DNA of 64,000 nt from an uncultured Dehalococcoidia bacterium (GTDB lineage: Bacteria; Chloroflexota; Dehalococcoidia; Bin125), in assembly GCA_958295515.1 (NCBI GenBank), contig CATQGW010000001.1:1070658-1134657 (forward strand). Reading direction: 5' to 3'. Numbering within the stretch: position 1 is the stretch's first letter; every line of letters begins with the position of its first letter. The position numbers were made by a program, and so were the translations under genes. Shown piece by piece: positions 1-8,945 of this stretch. The notes beneath the pieces were generated by a model. The model saw nothing but the letters and a program-made list of their open reading frames with translations, made no database searches and had not been told where the DNA came from.

Positions 1-1833
1 TCTGGTGGAGTGTTCCTCATCCTGCGTGACCTGGAAAGAGGGGCACATGCCGCCGTCGAACTTGCGGCACGCGCCCTGCCCGTTGCAAAGTTCGGCGGCG
101 CGGGCGAAGCCGCCTTCGGCGCTGAAATCCAGACCTTCGACGGGCGTGAGATTGATCGTGGCGGGCGAGAGTCGGAGGTTGTCGGCGAAGTCCGGGGTAT
201 CGATGATCTTGCCGGGATTGAACAGGCCGTCGGGGTCGAAGATGCGCTTGGTTTCGCGGAAGGCCTCGGTGATCTGCGCGCCGAACATCTTCTCGATGAA
301 CGCGCCGCGCACAATGCCGTCGCCGTGCTCGCCGCTGAGGCTGCCGCCGAACGCGATCACCAGCTCGGCGATCTCTTCCGCCAGCTGCTCAGTTTGGCGC
401 AGGCCGTCGGCGTCCTTGACGTTGACGATCGGGCGAATGTGGAGGCAGCCGGCGGCGGCGTGCCCGTAGTAACCGGCGCGCAGGCCGCGCGCGCGGATCG
501 CGGCGTCGAAGCGCGCGACGAACTCCGGCAGGCGCTCGGGCGGCACTGCGGTGTCCTCGACGAAGGCGACCGGCTTGGCGTCGCCGTGCATCGACATCAG
601 CAGCCCCAGCCCGGCCTGGCGCATCTGCCACATCCGCGACTGCGCGGCGGGATCGGTCTCGACGACGGTTGCGTAGCCCATCCCGCGCGATTCGAGCTCG
701 GCGGTGATCGCGTTCAGCTGCCCGCGCAGCTCGGCGTCGCTCTCGGCGAAGCACTCGATCAGCAGGATCGCGCCCGGCTCGCCGACCACGAAATCGGCCA
801 GCGGCGCGTAGCCGACGCTGCTGCGGCAGCGCTCCACAATCACCTCGTCGACCAGCTCGATCGCGGCGGGCGCGTGCGCGTTGGCGGCGACAGTCGCCTC
901 CGCGGCCTCAACGAGCGTGTGGAAATGCACGGCGGCGATCCCGCGCCGCCCGGGCAGCGGCGCGAGCTGCACCGTCGCGGCGGTCACCACCGCCAGCGTG
1001 CCCTCGGAGCCGACGACCAGCTCGGAGAGGTTGACCGCGTCCGGATCGAGCAGCGCGTCGAGGTTGTAGCCGGAGACGCGGCGGGGGATGTCGGGGAAGC
1101 GGCTGTCGATCTCCTCGCGCTCGCGCTCCGCCAGCTCGCGCAGCGCGCGGTAGAGCAGTCCTTCGCGGTCGCCGCGATCCAGCAGCGCCGCCAGGTCGCG
1201 CCCCTCGCGGCGGCGGAATTCCAGCTCCGCGCCGTCGGAGAGCAGCACATCGACCGACTCGACGACATCGACGGTTTTGCCGTACAGCCCGGAGTGAGTG
1301 CCGCAGGAGTTGTTGCCGATGCCGCCGCCGATCGTGGCGCGGTTGGCAGTGGAGGGGTCGATCGGGTAGTGCAGGCCGAACTCGCGGGCGGCGGCGTTGA
1401 GCTGGGCCAGCACGACGCCGGGCTGCACGCGCGCGAGTCGGCGATCCGGATCAATCGACTCGATGGCGTTCAGATGGCGGGTGAAATCGAGCACAACGGC
1501 GTGATTGACGCCCTGCCCGGCCAGGCTGGTGCCGCCGCCGCGCGGCAGCACCGGCGCGCCGTGCGCCCGCGCCACGGCGACGGCCGCCGCCGCGTCATCC
1601 GCGCTGCGCGGGAAGACCACCGCGACCGGCTCCATCTCGTAGAGCGAAGCATCGGTGGCGTAGAGCAGGCGCGAGGGGCGGTCGATCAGGATGTCCGCGT
1701 GCTCGCCCAATGCGTCGTTGAGATCGTCGGCCAGTCGGCGCAGCGCATCGCCGCCGCGCAACAGCTCGCGCGCGCGCTCCACGCTGGCGTGGCGCGAGCG
1801 GCCGCTTCCCTCAACGACGGTGCGGATCGTCAT
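1..1833 (-). CDS. FAD-linked oxidase with C-terminal 4Fe-4S region (GlcD/DLD-type), 3' end beyond window
   Basis: Minus frame from ATG at 1833 stays open to position 1; reads MTIRTVVEGSGRSRHASVERARELL...FPRSADDAAAAVAVARAHGAPVLPRGGGTSLAGQ...IGGGIGNNSCGTHS...CNGQGACRKFDGGMCPSFQVTQDEEHSTR. Absent from the ORF track because it is open at the edge. Confidence 0.85.
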   Translation of the reverse strand, partial: MTIRTVVEGSGRSRHASVERARELLRGGDALRRLADDLNDALGEHADILIDRPSRLLYATDASLYEMEPVAVVFPRSADDAAAAVAVARAHGAPVLPRGGGTSLAGQGVNHAVVLDFTRHLNAIESIDPDRRLARVQPGVVLAQLNAAAREFGLHYPIDPSTANRATIGGGIGNNSCGTHSGLYGKTVDVVESVDVLLSDGAELEFRRREGRDLAALLDRGDREGLLYRALRELAEREREEIDSRFPDIPRRVSGYNLDALLDPDAVNLSELVVGSEGTLAVVTAATVQLAPLPGRRGIAAVHFHTLVEAAEATVAANAHAPAAIELVDEVIVERCRSSVGYAPLADFVVGEPGAILLIECFAESDAELRGQLNAITAELESRGMGYATVVETDPAAQSRMWQMRQAGLGLLMSMHGDAKPVAFVEDTAVPPERLPEFVARFDAAIRARGLRAGYYGHAAAGCLHIRPIVNVKDADGLRQTEQLAEEIAELVIAFGGSLSGEHGDGIVRGAFIEKMFGAQITEAFRETKRIFDPDGLFNPGKIIDTPDFADNLRLSPATINLTPVEGLDFSAEGGFARAAELCNGQGACRKFDGGMCPSFQVTQDEEHSTR

Positions 1834-2453
1834 CTGCACAGGCTATCCCCGATCGCCGCGGCGATTTCGCGGGCGGCGGCGGGCGGATTGTCGGCGCTGA
1901 GAATTGCCGAGCGGACCGCGACGCCGTGCGCGCCGGCGGCGACGGCTTTGGCTGCGTTCGCAGCAGCAATCCCGCCGATGGCGTAGGCGGGGATCGGCGA
2001 CAGTTGGTCGGTCAGCGAGCGCAGATGCGTCAGGCCGTCCCCCACGTGGCCGGGCTTGGACGTCGTGGGGAAGATCGTGCCGACAATCGCGTAGTCGACG
2101 CCGGCGTCGATCGCCGTCTGCGCCTCGCTCCGGTCGTGTACGGAGCGCCCCAGCAGCGCGGGGCGACGGCTCGCCGACGCGGAGGCCGCGGGCAGGTGGA
2201 GGCCGAGCTCGAGCTCGCGCGCGATCTGCGGGCGATCGTTGACGACGATCAGCGCAGCTCCCGGCAAGGCGTCGCGGAGTTGGGCGGCGAGCGCGCGGAG
2301 CTCGGCGTCGGGCATCTCTTTCTCGCGCAGCTGGACGAGCAGCTCGCCGTCCAGCGCTTCGGCAACCGCGCGGACCATCTCCACCAGCGGGCGGCCACGC
2401 GCGGCGGCGCGGTCGCAGACCAGCAGCAGGCGGGGGAGCGAGCGCGCGGTCAT
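1830..2453 (-). CDS. Thiamine phosphate synthase / TenI-like protein
   Basis: LLVCDR...VQLREKEMP...IVVNDR...GLHLP...LLGRSVHD...YAIVGTIFPTTSKPG...AIGGI: ThiE/TenI barrel motifs. Confidence 0.85.
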   Translation of the reverse strand: MTARSLPRLLLVCDRAAARGRPLVEMVRAVAEALDGELLVQLREKEMPDAELRALAAQLRDALPGAALIVVNDRPQIARELELGLHLPAASASASRRPALLGRSVHDRSEAQTAIDAGVDYAIVGTIFPTTSKPGHVGDGLTHLRSLTDQLSPIPAYAIGGIAAANAAKAVAAGAHGVAVRSAILSADNPPAAAREIAAAIGDSLCR

Positions 2454-3226
2454 GGTTCGCGCCGATCAAAGCGCCAGGGGGTGAGCAGCCGCTCGGTCAG
2501 CACGACGGCGAGGAAGAGCGCGTAGGAGAGCGCGGTGACGACGAAGATGCCGCCGAAGACGAGGTCGGTGCGGAACGACTGGCGCTGCTGCTCCATGAAG
2601 ATGCCGAGCCCATCGACCGCGCCGGCGAGCTCGCCGAAGATCGCGCCGAGCACCGCGTAGATCGCGCCCACGCGCAGGCCGGTGAAGAGATCGGGCAGTG
2701 CGGCGGGAATCTTGACGTAGCGGTAGAGCTGCCAGCGCGACGCGCCGAAGGTGCGCATCAGGTCCGTCGCCGAACGCTCGGTGGCGGCAAGACCGGCAGC
2801 GAAACCGAGCACCACGGGGACGAAGGTGAAGAGTCCGATCACGATGATCTTGGGCACGATGCCGAAGCCGAACCAGACCACCATCAGCGGCGCGATCACC
2901 GGAATCGGCACCGTCTGGGAAGCGACGATCAGCGGGTAGACGGCGCGGCGCAGCGGCGTCGAGAGGTCAATCAGCAGCCCAAGCAGCAGCGCGCCGCAGA
3001 TGCTGATCGCGAAGCCGCCCGCAACCTCGCTCATCGTGACGCCGACGTGCCCCACGATGACATCGGCGGATTCGATGCTCTCGCGCACGATCCGAATCGG
3101 ACCCGGCAGCACCTGCGGGCGGATGTCCGAAATCCAGACGTAGGACTGCCAGCCGATCAGGACGACGAGGCAGAGCAGGATCGGCGCGGCGACGCCGCTG
3201 AGCAGGTCGGCGCGGCGCAGCTTCAC
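2450..3226 (-). CDS. ABC transporter permease (SsuC/TauC/ThiX type)
   Basis: Multiple TM segments and EAA-like loop; overlaps the ATPase gene. Confidence 0.88.
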   Translation of the reverse strand: MKLRRADLLSGVAAPILLCLVVLIGWQSYVWISDIRPQVLPGPIRIVRESIESADVIVGHVGVTMSEVAGGFAISICGALLLGLLIDLSTPLRRAVYPLIVASQTVPIPVIAPLMVVWFGFGIVPKIIVIGLFTFVPVVLGFAAGLAATERSATDLMRTFGASRWQLYRYVKIPAALPDLFTGLRVGAIYAVLGAIFGELAGAVDGLGIFMEQQRQSFRTDLVFGGIFVVTALSYALFLAVVLTERLLTPWRFDRREP

Positions 3227-3996
3227 GGGGCGAGCGCCGTCTGCTCGGTCTGGCGGCGCAGCTCGTCGATCAGCCGGTGGGCGTGCTCGGAGGTGGTGGC
3301 CGCTTCGGAGCGGGGGCGCGGCAGGTCAACATCGATCACACTGGTGATTCGCCCCGGCCGCGGCGACATCAGGTAGACGCGGTCGGCGAGCGTGACCGCT
3401 TCCTGCGGATCGTGCGTGACCAGCAGCGCGGAGCCGCGGGACTGCGCCCACATCTCGGCCAGCATCTCCGACAACCACGTTTGCAGCTGCGCGCGGGTGA
3501 TCGCATCGAGCGCGCCGAACGGCTCATCGAGCAGCAGGAATGGGCGGTCGAGCAGCACGGTGCGCAGAAAGGCGGCGCGCTGGCGCATCCCGCCGGAAAG
3601 TTCACGCGGGCGGCGGTCCTCAAACCCGGCCAGCCCGAACGTCTCAAACTGCGCAAGCGCCCGCTCCCGCGCCGCCGCGCGCGGCAGCCCCTGCACCTCC
3701 AGGCCGAGCGACACGTTGTCGAGCACGCTGCGCCAGGGAAAGAGCAGGTCTTCCTGCGGCATGTAGCCGAACCGCGCCAGCCGCTGCTCGGCATCGAGCG
3801 CTTGCCCGTCCACCAGGATCTCCCCGTCGTCGGGCGTATCGAGGCCGGCGATCAGGTTGAGCAGGGTGCTCTTACCGCAGCCGGAGGGACCGACCAGCGC
3901 AACGAATTCGCCGTCGCCGACAGCGAGGGAGACATCGTCGAGCGCATGGGTGTTGCCGCTGTCGTAGGTTTTGGCGACATCGCGGAGCGCGAGCAC
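3223..3996 (-). CDS. ABC transporter ATP-binding protein (SsuB/ThiZ type)
   Basis: Walker A GPSGCGKST, signature LSGGMRQR, Walker B FLLLDEPFGALD. Confidence 0.92.
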   Translation of the reverse strand: MLALRDVAKTYDSGNTHALDDVSLAVGDGEFVALVGPSGCGKSTLLNLIAGLDTPDDGEILVDGQALDAEQRLARFGYMPQEDLLFPWRSVLDNVSLGLEVQGLPRAAARERALAQFETFGLAGFEDRRPRELSGGMRQRAAFLRTVLLDRPFLLLDEPFGALDAITRAQLQTWLSEMLAEMWAQSRGSALLVTHDPQEAVTLADRVYLMSPRPGRITSVIDVDLPRPRSEAATTSEHAHRLIDELRRQTEQTALAP

Positions 3997-4095
3997 ACTA
4001 CGGTCCGTCTTCTCGTTGTGCTCGCAGACATGTAACGTCGCCGTGCCCGACGCCTGTACAATACCTCGCCGCGCTCAACATCACGTGTCGTCCTC

Positions 4096-5460
4096 TCACT
4101 TGTTATCTTGCCGGTGCTTCGGGTGAAATTGCAATCGCCTTCTTAGCTCCCACACGAGCTCCCCATCGCGGGACAAGAGCTGCCGATAGTCCATTGAGCT
4201 TGGGATGCATGAAGCGATCATGTAGATGTCGAGCATTGCCCCCAAGTTTTCGCAGATCATCGCCAGTTCGTCGTAATCGACGTCAGGCTTAGGTCGGCCG
4301 CGATCTCTGTCGTAGTGCACGAACCAGTTTCTGTAGCTGGTGACTATCTTTCCGAACTCAGCGGTATCCACCTCGCTCGCGCACTCAGCCGAGAAGTCTT
4401 CAACGAGCGACTGGATCAGTGATCGGAACGGAACATGTCCGTCTTGTTTTTTGCCGAGGGTGATCTCGACTGATCTGGCCAGCGCTAGGAAATGATCGGC
4501 GATCGTAAGCTTTCCGTATCGGGACCGCATCGCATTGTGGACAGCATTCTGATTGAACTCGCAGAAGGTGAGCCAAGCCGCTAACTGTTCATCAAAGACG
4601 GCAGCAACGTCGTCGTAAACGAACGGCATTTGAGGCGGTATGACGAGACGACCTGCCGGTTCTTCACTGTAGTATCGTCGAAACGGAACGCTAACCCGCG
4701 GTTCTCTTCCAGCTTCGTTAGTACTCTGCTCTTCTTCATCGTTCCAAGCGATGATTTCTTCAACTGCAACAGGCACACCCGTCGCCACGGCAAAGAATGC
4801 CTGAAGTGCGACTGTGAGCTCGTGAATGTCCTCCAAGCTCCAACGATTGCCTGTCGTTGACAGGGAGACGGAGCAAGTTTGCTCCAAGTCCAGTTTCGGT
4901 TCCCAAGGCGCCGGTGGTGCGAGACCTTTGACACCGAACCATACACGACCAGACAGCGTTGGCGTCAGTTGCAGAGAGATAGGCGCTGTTTGCTGGTACT
5001 CGATGGTCATCTTTAGAAGTCCATCGTAAGAGTAGTCGGGCGAAACGATGCCTGACCGCCCGAACCACTCGTGAGCCATCTCGATAGCGAACGCGACGTG
5101 ATCGAATCGGATAGGCTCGTCGTCATGGTAGAAGCGTCCGAACACGACTTGATCCGACCAGAAGCGACGACTGTCGGTGCCGGATCGCCTCCCTCGACGA
5201 GTGCGACCGCCAGAAATTACTCGAGCTCGATCGAGCGTGACGATCCTGTTGTCGCTGGTAACTCCTGTCAAGCGGAATGATGGGAGCTTACCAAGCGACG
5301 GATCAAGCAACGAACCTGATCGATCCGTAAAGGCCGAGAACACCTCCACTGTGGCTGCGCCGTGACCATCGAAGACCACGGTCCCCGGCAACCAGTTCTC
5401 AGCTTCGCGGTCACTCGCGAGCCAAAATTGACCTACGCTTTCGGTCTCAGCGTTTGGCAT
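4096..5460 (-). CDS. ApeA-like protein: ApeA N-terminal-type domain plus HEPN domain (putative anti-phage protein)
   Basis: N-terminus GQFWLASDREAENWLPGTVVFDGHGAATVEVFSAF resembles ApeA NTD; C-terminal SYRNWFVHYD matches a HEPN R-x4-H motif; lower GC than flanking thi genes. Confidence 0.65.
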   Translation of the reverse strand: MPNAETESVGQFWLASDREAENWLPGTVVFDGHGAATVEVFSAFTDRSGSLLDPSLGKLPSFRLTGVTSDNRIVTLDRARVISGGRTRRGRRSGTDSRRFWSDQVVFGRFYHDDEPIRFDHVAFAIEMAHEWFGRSGIVSPDYSYDGLLKMTIEYQQTAPISLQLTPTLSGRVWFGVKGLAPPAPWEPKLDLEQTCSVSLSTTGNRWSLEDIHELTVALQAFFAVATGVPVAVEEIIAWNDEEEQSTNEAGREPRVSVPFRRYYSEEPAGRLVIPPQMPFVYDDVAAVFDEQLAAWLTFCEFNQNAVHNAMRSRYGKLTIADHFLALARSVEITLGKKQDGHVPFRSLIQSLVEDFSAECASEVDTAEFGKIVTSYRNWFVHYDRDRGRPKPDVDYDELAMICENLGAMLDIYMIASCIPSSMDYRQLLSRDGELVWELRRRLQFHPKHRQDNK

Positions 5461-5550
5461 TAGCCGACCATTTCTCCGTCTGTGCTAGCCATCCTGGCGG
5501 TTCGCCAGGCGCTCTTAAGTGTACACGACAACATCCGACCGGGGGCATCG

Positions 5551-6567
5551 TCAGCGCTCGCGGGCGGCGGTGAGGACGGTGGTGTTGAAGTGCGCGGCGT
5601 AATCGGGCGGGGACGACAGCGGGTCGCCGTTTTCGTCGAGCAGCAGGCCGTTCGCGTAGAGCCAGCCGGGGTAGTCGCTCCACTGCTTGAGGGTTTGGCC
5701 GCCCCAGCGGCCGTCGGCGGCGAGGTAATACTCGTCCGCCAGCAGGCGGGCGGAGCGGAAGACGAGTTCGGAGTTGGAGAGCACATCCGGGCCGGCTGCG
5801 GCGAGCAGGATTTCGGCGGCTTCGTTGGGGTCGGCGGCGGCGAACTCATAGCCGCGCAGAGTGGCGCGCAGGAAGCGCTCCAGCACATCGCGTTTGGCCT
5901 CGATGGTCTCGTTCGAGGTGACCATCAACACTGCGGGGCGGTCGGGCACGCCGACTTCGCTGAGCCGCCAGGTGCGCACATCGAGGCCTTCGAGCTCCCA
6001 GTTGATGCCTTCCCAGGTAGCGAAGAATTCGACGGCCTGCACGCGCCCGACCGCGAGCGCCTCGTAGGCGCCGGTGTTGAGCACCACCCCCTCGATCTCG
6101 CCCTCGCCGCCGTCGGACTGGATGATCGTGCGCCACTGCGGTTGCTCGTAGGGGAGGCCCCAGCCGGCGTAGCGCTGGCCGTCGAGGTCGCGCAGACGCT
6201 GAATCGGGCCGTCTGCGAGCACCGCAATCTCGGTCGGACTGGTTTGCAGCACGGCGGCGATGCTGACCACATCGAGGCCGCCGGCGCGAGAGAAGGGCAC
6301 GGTGGTGGCGAATGAGAAGGCGACATCGGCGATGCCCTCGGAGACCGCAAGGTCGCCGCTGGTCCCGCTGAACGGCAGGATCGCGACCTCGATCCCCTCG
6401 TCTTCGTACCAGCCCTCGGCCTGCGCGATGTAGACGCCGGTGTGGTTGGTGTTGGGCGTCCAGTCCAGCTGGACGCGCACCACTTCCGCCGGATCGTCGC
6501 CGCCGCAAGCGGCAAGCAGCGCGGCGACGGCCGCGAGAGCGGCGAGGATGAGGGTGAGACGGTTCAT
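5551..6567 (-). CDS. ABC transporter substrate-binding lipoprotein, NMT1/ThiY-like (HMP precursor uptake)
   Basis: Lipobox LLAACGGD; VQLDWTPNTNHTGVYIAQAEGWYEDEGIEV is the ThiY/NMT1 signature. Confidence 0.88.
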   Translation of the reverse strand: MNRLTLILAALAAVAALLAACGGDDPAEVVRVQLDWTPNTNHTGVYIAQAEGWYEDEGIEVAILPFSGTSGDLAVSEGIADVAFSFATTVPFSRAGGLDVVSIAAVLQTSPTEIAVLADGPIQRLRDLDGQRYAGWGLPYEQPQWRTIIQSDGGEGEIEGVVLNTGAYEALAVGRVQAVEFFATWEGINWELEGLDVRTWRLSEVGVPDRPAVLMVTSNETIEAKRDVLERFLRATLRGYEFAAADPNEAAEILLAAAGPDVLSNSELVFRSARLLADEYYLAADGRWGGQTLKQWSDYPGWLYANGLLLDENGDPLSSPPDYAAHFNTTVLTAARER

Positions 6568-6601
6568 GGTTGGGGTTCTCCGTTCTGTGTTAGGGGTGTC
6601 G

Positions 6602-6706
6602 CTAGCTGGCCATCCTGCCGAGCTTGGCGTTGTGCCTGCGTAGTCCCGTCAACGTGAGCGTGTTCGACTTGATCCGATTGCAGGGTGGGCAGAGCAGGCA
6701 GCAGTT
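6602..6706 (-). pseudogene. Remnant of the C-terminal HNH segment of the MTase-HNH gene
   Basis: Minus frame reads NCCLLCPPCNRIKSNTLTLTGLRRHNAKLGRMAS*, matching NRCLLCPPCNRIKSNTLTLSGLQKENRKRGRMVSDD* of the 7629-8945 gene. Confidence 0.75.
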
Positions 6707-6757
6707 CGCCGGGCGGCGCGTTCGACTCGGTCATCGGACGGTCCTTTCAGGGGTGGA

Positions 6758-7636
6758 TCAGAACCAGCTCACGTTCACGTTCGTGAGCTCTTCGGCAACG
6801 GCGAGGCCGATGGTGGATGCAGAGAAGAGAAGCGCACCAGCGACCTTGCGCTGTACGCTCAGCACACGGTTTTTGGCATCGGCAATGGCTTGGGCATGCT
6901 CGAACGGGAGAGCATTGTCGGTTGTGAACTCACCTGTGAATGCCGCCACGTCTTCGCCTGGGTCGTACTGGGCGCTGCGGGCGGGCAGGTCCCATTTGTC
7001 GGTGAGCTTTCGACGCGCCAGCATTCTGCCACGCCTGAATTTAACCACGAGATAGCTGTCGCCATCGCGTTGTTCGCCGCCTAGCTTGCGGTTCTGGTAT
7101 GTCGCAGCCACAGGCGCGCCCCAGACAGAGTAGGTTGTAGAGACCAAATCTCCCCCTAGGGTCCACAGAGAGGAAGCTCCAGAGGCGACAGTCCGACCGG
7201 CGGAAATGGCAGAACGACATGCTTTCCGAAGGCCACGCTTTGTTCCGAGAGACCTGACCCTGCGGACCAGACGGCAGCATCGAGCCTCGCTTTGGGGCTC
7301 GAATTTCAATTCGCGGCAGATTATGTGTGCCTGCTGTCCGTCTGGCCATGTGACGGACATGGGTACGCGCAGAATGGAATCGTGGCTCCAGTCTGTGGGT
7401 GTGGCAGGCCTCCACCACTGATCCTCAAGGAACTTGAAGTCTTCCCGGTTGCCAAACTTGATCTCGGAGCCTGCGTGCATGCCATCTTCGATAACGCCCA
7501 GAACTTCCTGGGAGCCGTCGTAGCGCGTGGGTTGACCAACCCATGCGTTTATTCCACGGTGGTACGCTGCTGCGGGATCGATGACCTGTTGCGTGAATAG
7601 CGGGAACACCCTCAGTGTGCTTTTCTCGTCAGTCAT
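6758..7636 (-). CDS. Hypothetical protein (292 aa)
   Basis: Starts inside the end of the MTase-HNH gene (8-bp overlap); no family recognised. Confidence 0.6.
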   Translation of the reverse strand: MTDEKSTLRVFPLFTQQVIDPAAAYHRGINAWVGQPTRYDGSQEVLGVIEDGMHAGSEIKFGNREDFKFLEDQWWRPATPTDWSHDSILRVPMSVTWPDGQQAHIICRELKFEPQSEARCCRLVRRVRSLGTKRGLRKACRSAISAGRTVASGASSLWTLGGDLVSTTYSVWGAPVAATYQNRKLGGEQRDGDSYLVVKFRRGRMLARRKLTDKWDLPARSAQYDPGEDVAAFTGEFTTDNALPFEHAQAIADAKNRVLSVQRKVAGALLFSASTIGLAVAEELTNVNVSWF

Positions 7637-8945
7637 CGGACACCATCCTCCCTCGCTTGCGATTCTCTTTTTGGAGACCGGAAAGCGTCAGCGTGTTCGA
7701 CTTGATCCGATTGCAAGGCGGGCACAGCAGGCAGCGGTTCGAGTGATGGTTCACCCCACCGTCCGAGCGCGGCGTGATGTGGTCGATCTCCCAGATCAGC
7801 GGATCGTCGTACTTGCGGTTGCAACCGGCGCACTTGCCCTCCTGCCGTTCGAGCAGCAGCGCAACCATCTCGTCGCGCGGGAGCACGGGGCCGGGTTCGG
7901 GAGGACGCACGGCACCGCGCTTCTTTGTCTTGAGCGGGGGCGCAGCGATCACTCCGTCGTCGGTGCGTTTCGGCGGCGATTCGGCGTAGACAATTGCACC
8001 GCCGAAGAGATTCTGGCATTCGGCCTCAACGCGCGTGCGTACCACGTCGAGCGCCTCATCCCACAGGTCGATGCCGATCCACTGCCGGCCTGCCTGCTCG
8101 GCGGCGATCAGCGTTGTAGCGCAGCCGCAGAAGGGATCGAGCACTACGTCGCCGGGGTCGGAGCTGGCGTCGATGATGCGGCGGTAGAGGGAGATCGGCT
8201 TCTGGGTCGGATAGCCGACTCGTTCACTGGACACGCTGAGCGACGGAATATCGGTCCAGTAATCCTCGACAATCTTGCCTTTTGCGAGCTGTTCCTCGCG
8301 TCCGGTGGTGTAATCGCCCGCCTGCCGATTCGCGCGCGTCAGACTGCCGCTGCCGCCCATCGTGAACGACTCTCCCTTGTAGGGAACGCGCACGGCGTCG
8401 CGGTTGAATTTCGCATCGTCCGACCTGGCGTAGAACAGCAGCGTGTCGTGCTTGCGGGGGAACCATCGCTTCACGTTCCCTGGACCGGTGTACGCCCAGA
8501 TGATCTCGTTGCGAAAGTTGTGTTGCCCGAAGATCGCGTCCAACATCATCTTGAGATATGCGCCAGCCGTCTGATCGCAGTGCAGATACAGCGACCCCGT
8601 CGGCTTCAGCAGGCGGTGCATCTCCATCAGGCGCACGCCCATGTAGCAGAGGAACGCGCCCATATCTTCGCCCCATGTGTGGTTCGCCACGTCAATCACC
8701 TCTGACACGGCAGGCCAGTCCGTCTTGATCTGATCGATCCACTCGCCCTCGATGTCCTTTTCCCAGGACCAGCGGTCGTGGAACTTCGCGCCGGACGCGA
8801 GCGAGTCGGGCGTCGCGTGAAAGTCGCGGCCTTTGTTGAACGGCGGATCGGTGGCGACGAGGTCGATAGTCTCGCTGTTGATGCCGCGCAGGAAATCGAG
8901 GTTATCGCCGTGATAGAGCGTGCGGTTGCGGAAGTTGGGTGTCAC
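7629..8945 (-). CDS. Beta-class site-specific DNA methyltransferase fused to C-terminal HNH nuclease domain
   Basis: VATDPPFNKGRDF (motif IV) precedes DPFCGCATTLIAAEQAGRQWIGID (motif I/X); C-terminal CAGC...WEIDHITPRSDGGVNHHSNRCLLCPPCN is a Cys4-HNH. GTG start overlaps tenA stop. Confidence 0.9.
   Translation of the reverse strand: MTPNFRNRTLYHGDNLDFLRGINSETIDLVATDPPFNKGRDFHATPDSLASGAKFHDRWSWEKDIEGEWIDQIKTDWPAVSEVIDVANHTWGEDMGAFLCYMGVRLMEMHRLLKPTGSLYLHCDQTAGAYLKMMLDAIFGQHNFRNEIIWAYTGPGNVKRWFPRKHDTLLFYARSDDAKFNRDAVRVPYKGESFTMGGSGSLTRANRQAGDYTTGREEQLAKGKIVEDYWTDIPSLSVSSERVGYPTQKPISLYRRIIDASSDPGDVVLDPFCGCATTLIAAEQAGRQWIGIDLWDEALDVVRTRVEAECQNLFGGAIVYAESPPKRTDDGVIAAPPLKTKKRGAVRPPEPGPVLPRDEMVALLLERQEGKCAGCNRKYDDPLIWEIDHITPRSDGGVNHHSNRCLLCPPCNRIKSNTLTLSGLQKENRKRGRMVSDD

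Noticed and set aside
10-1986. 658-aa plus-strand ORF
   Set aside because: Antisense of the FAD/4Fe-4S oxidase; high-GC codon structure keeps the opposite frame open.
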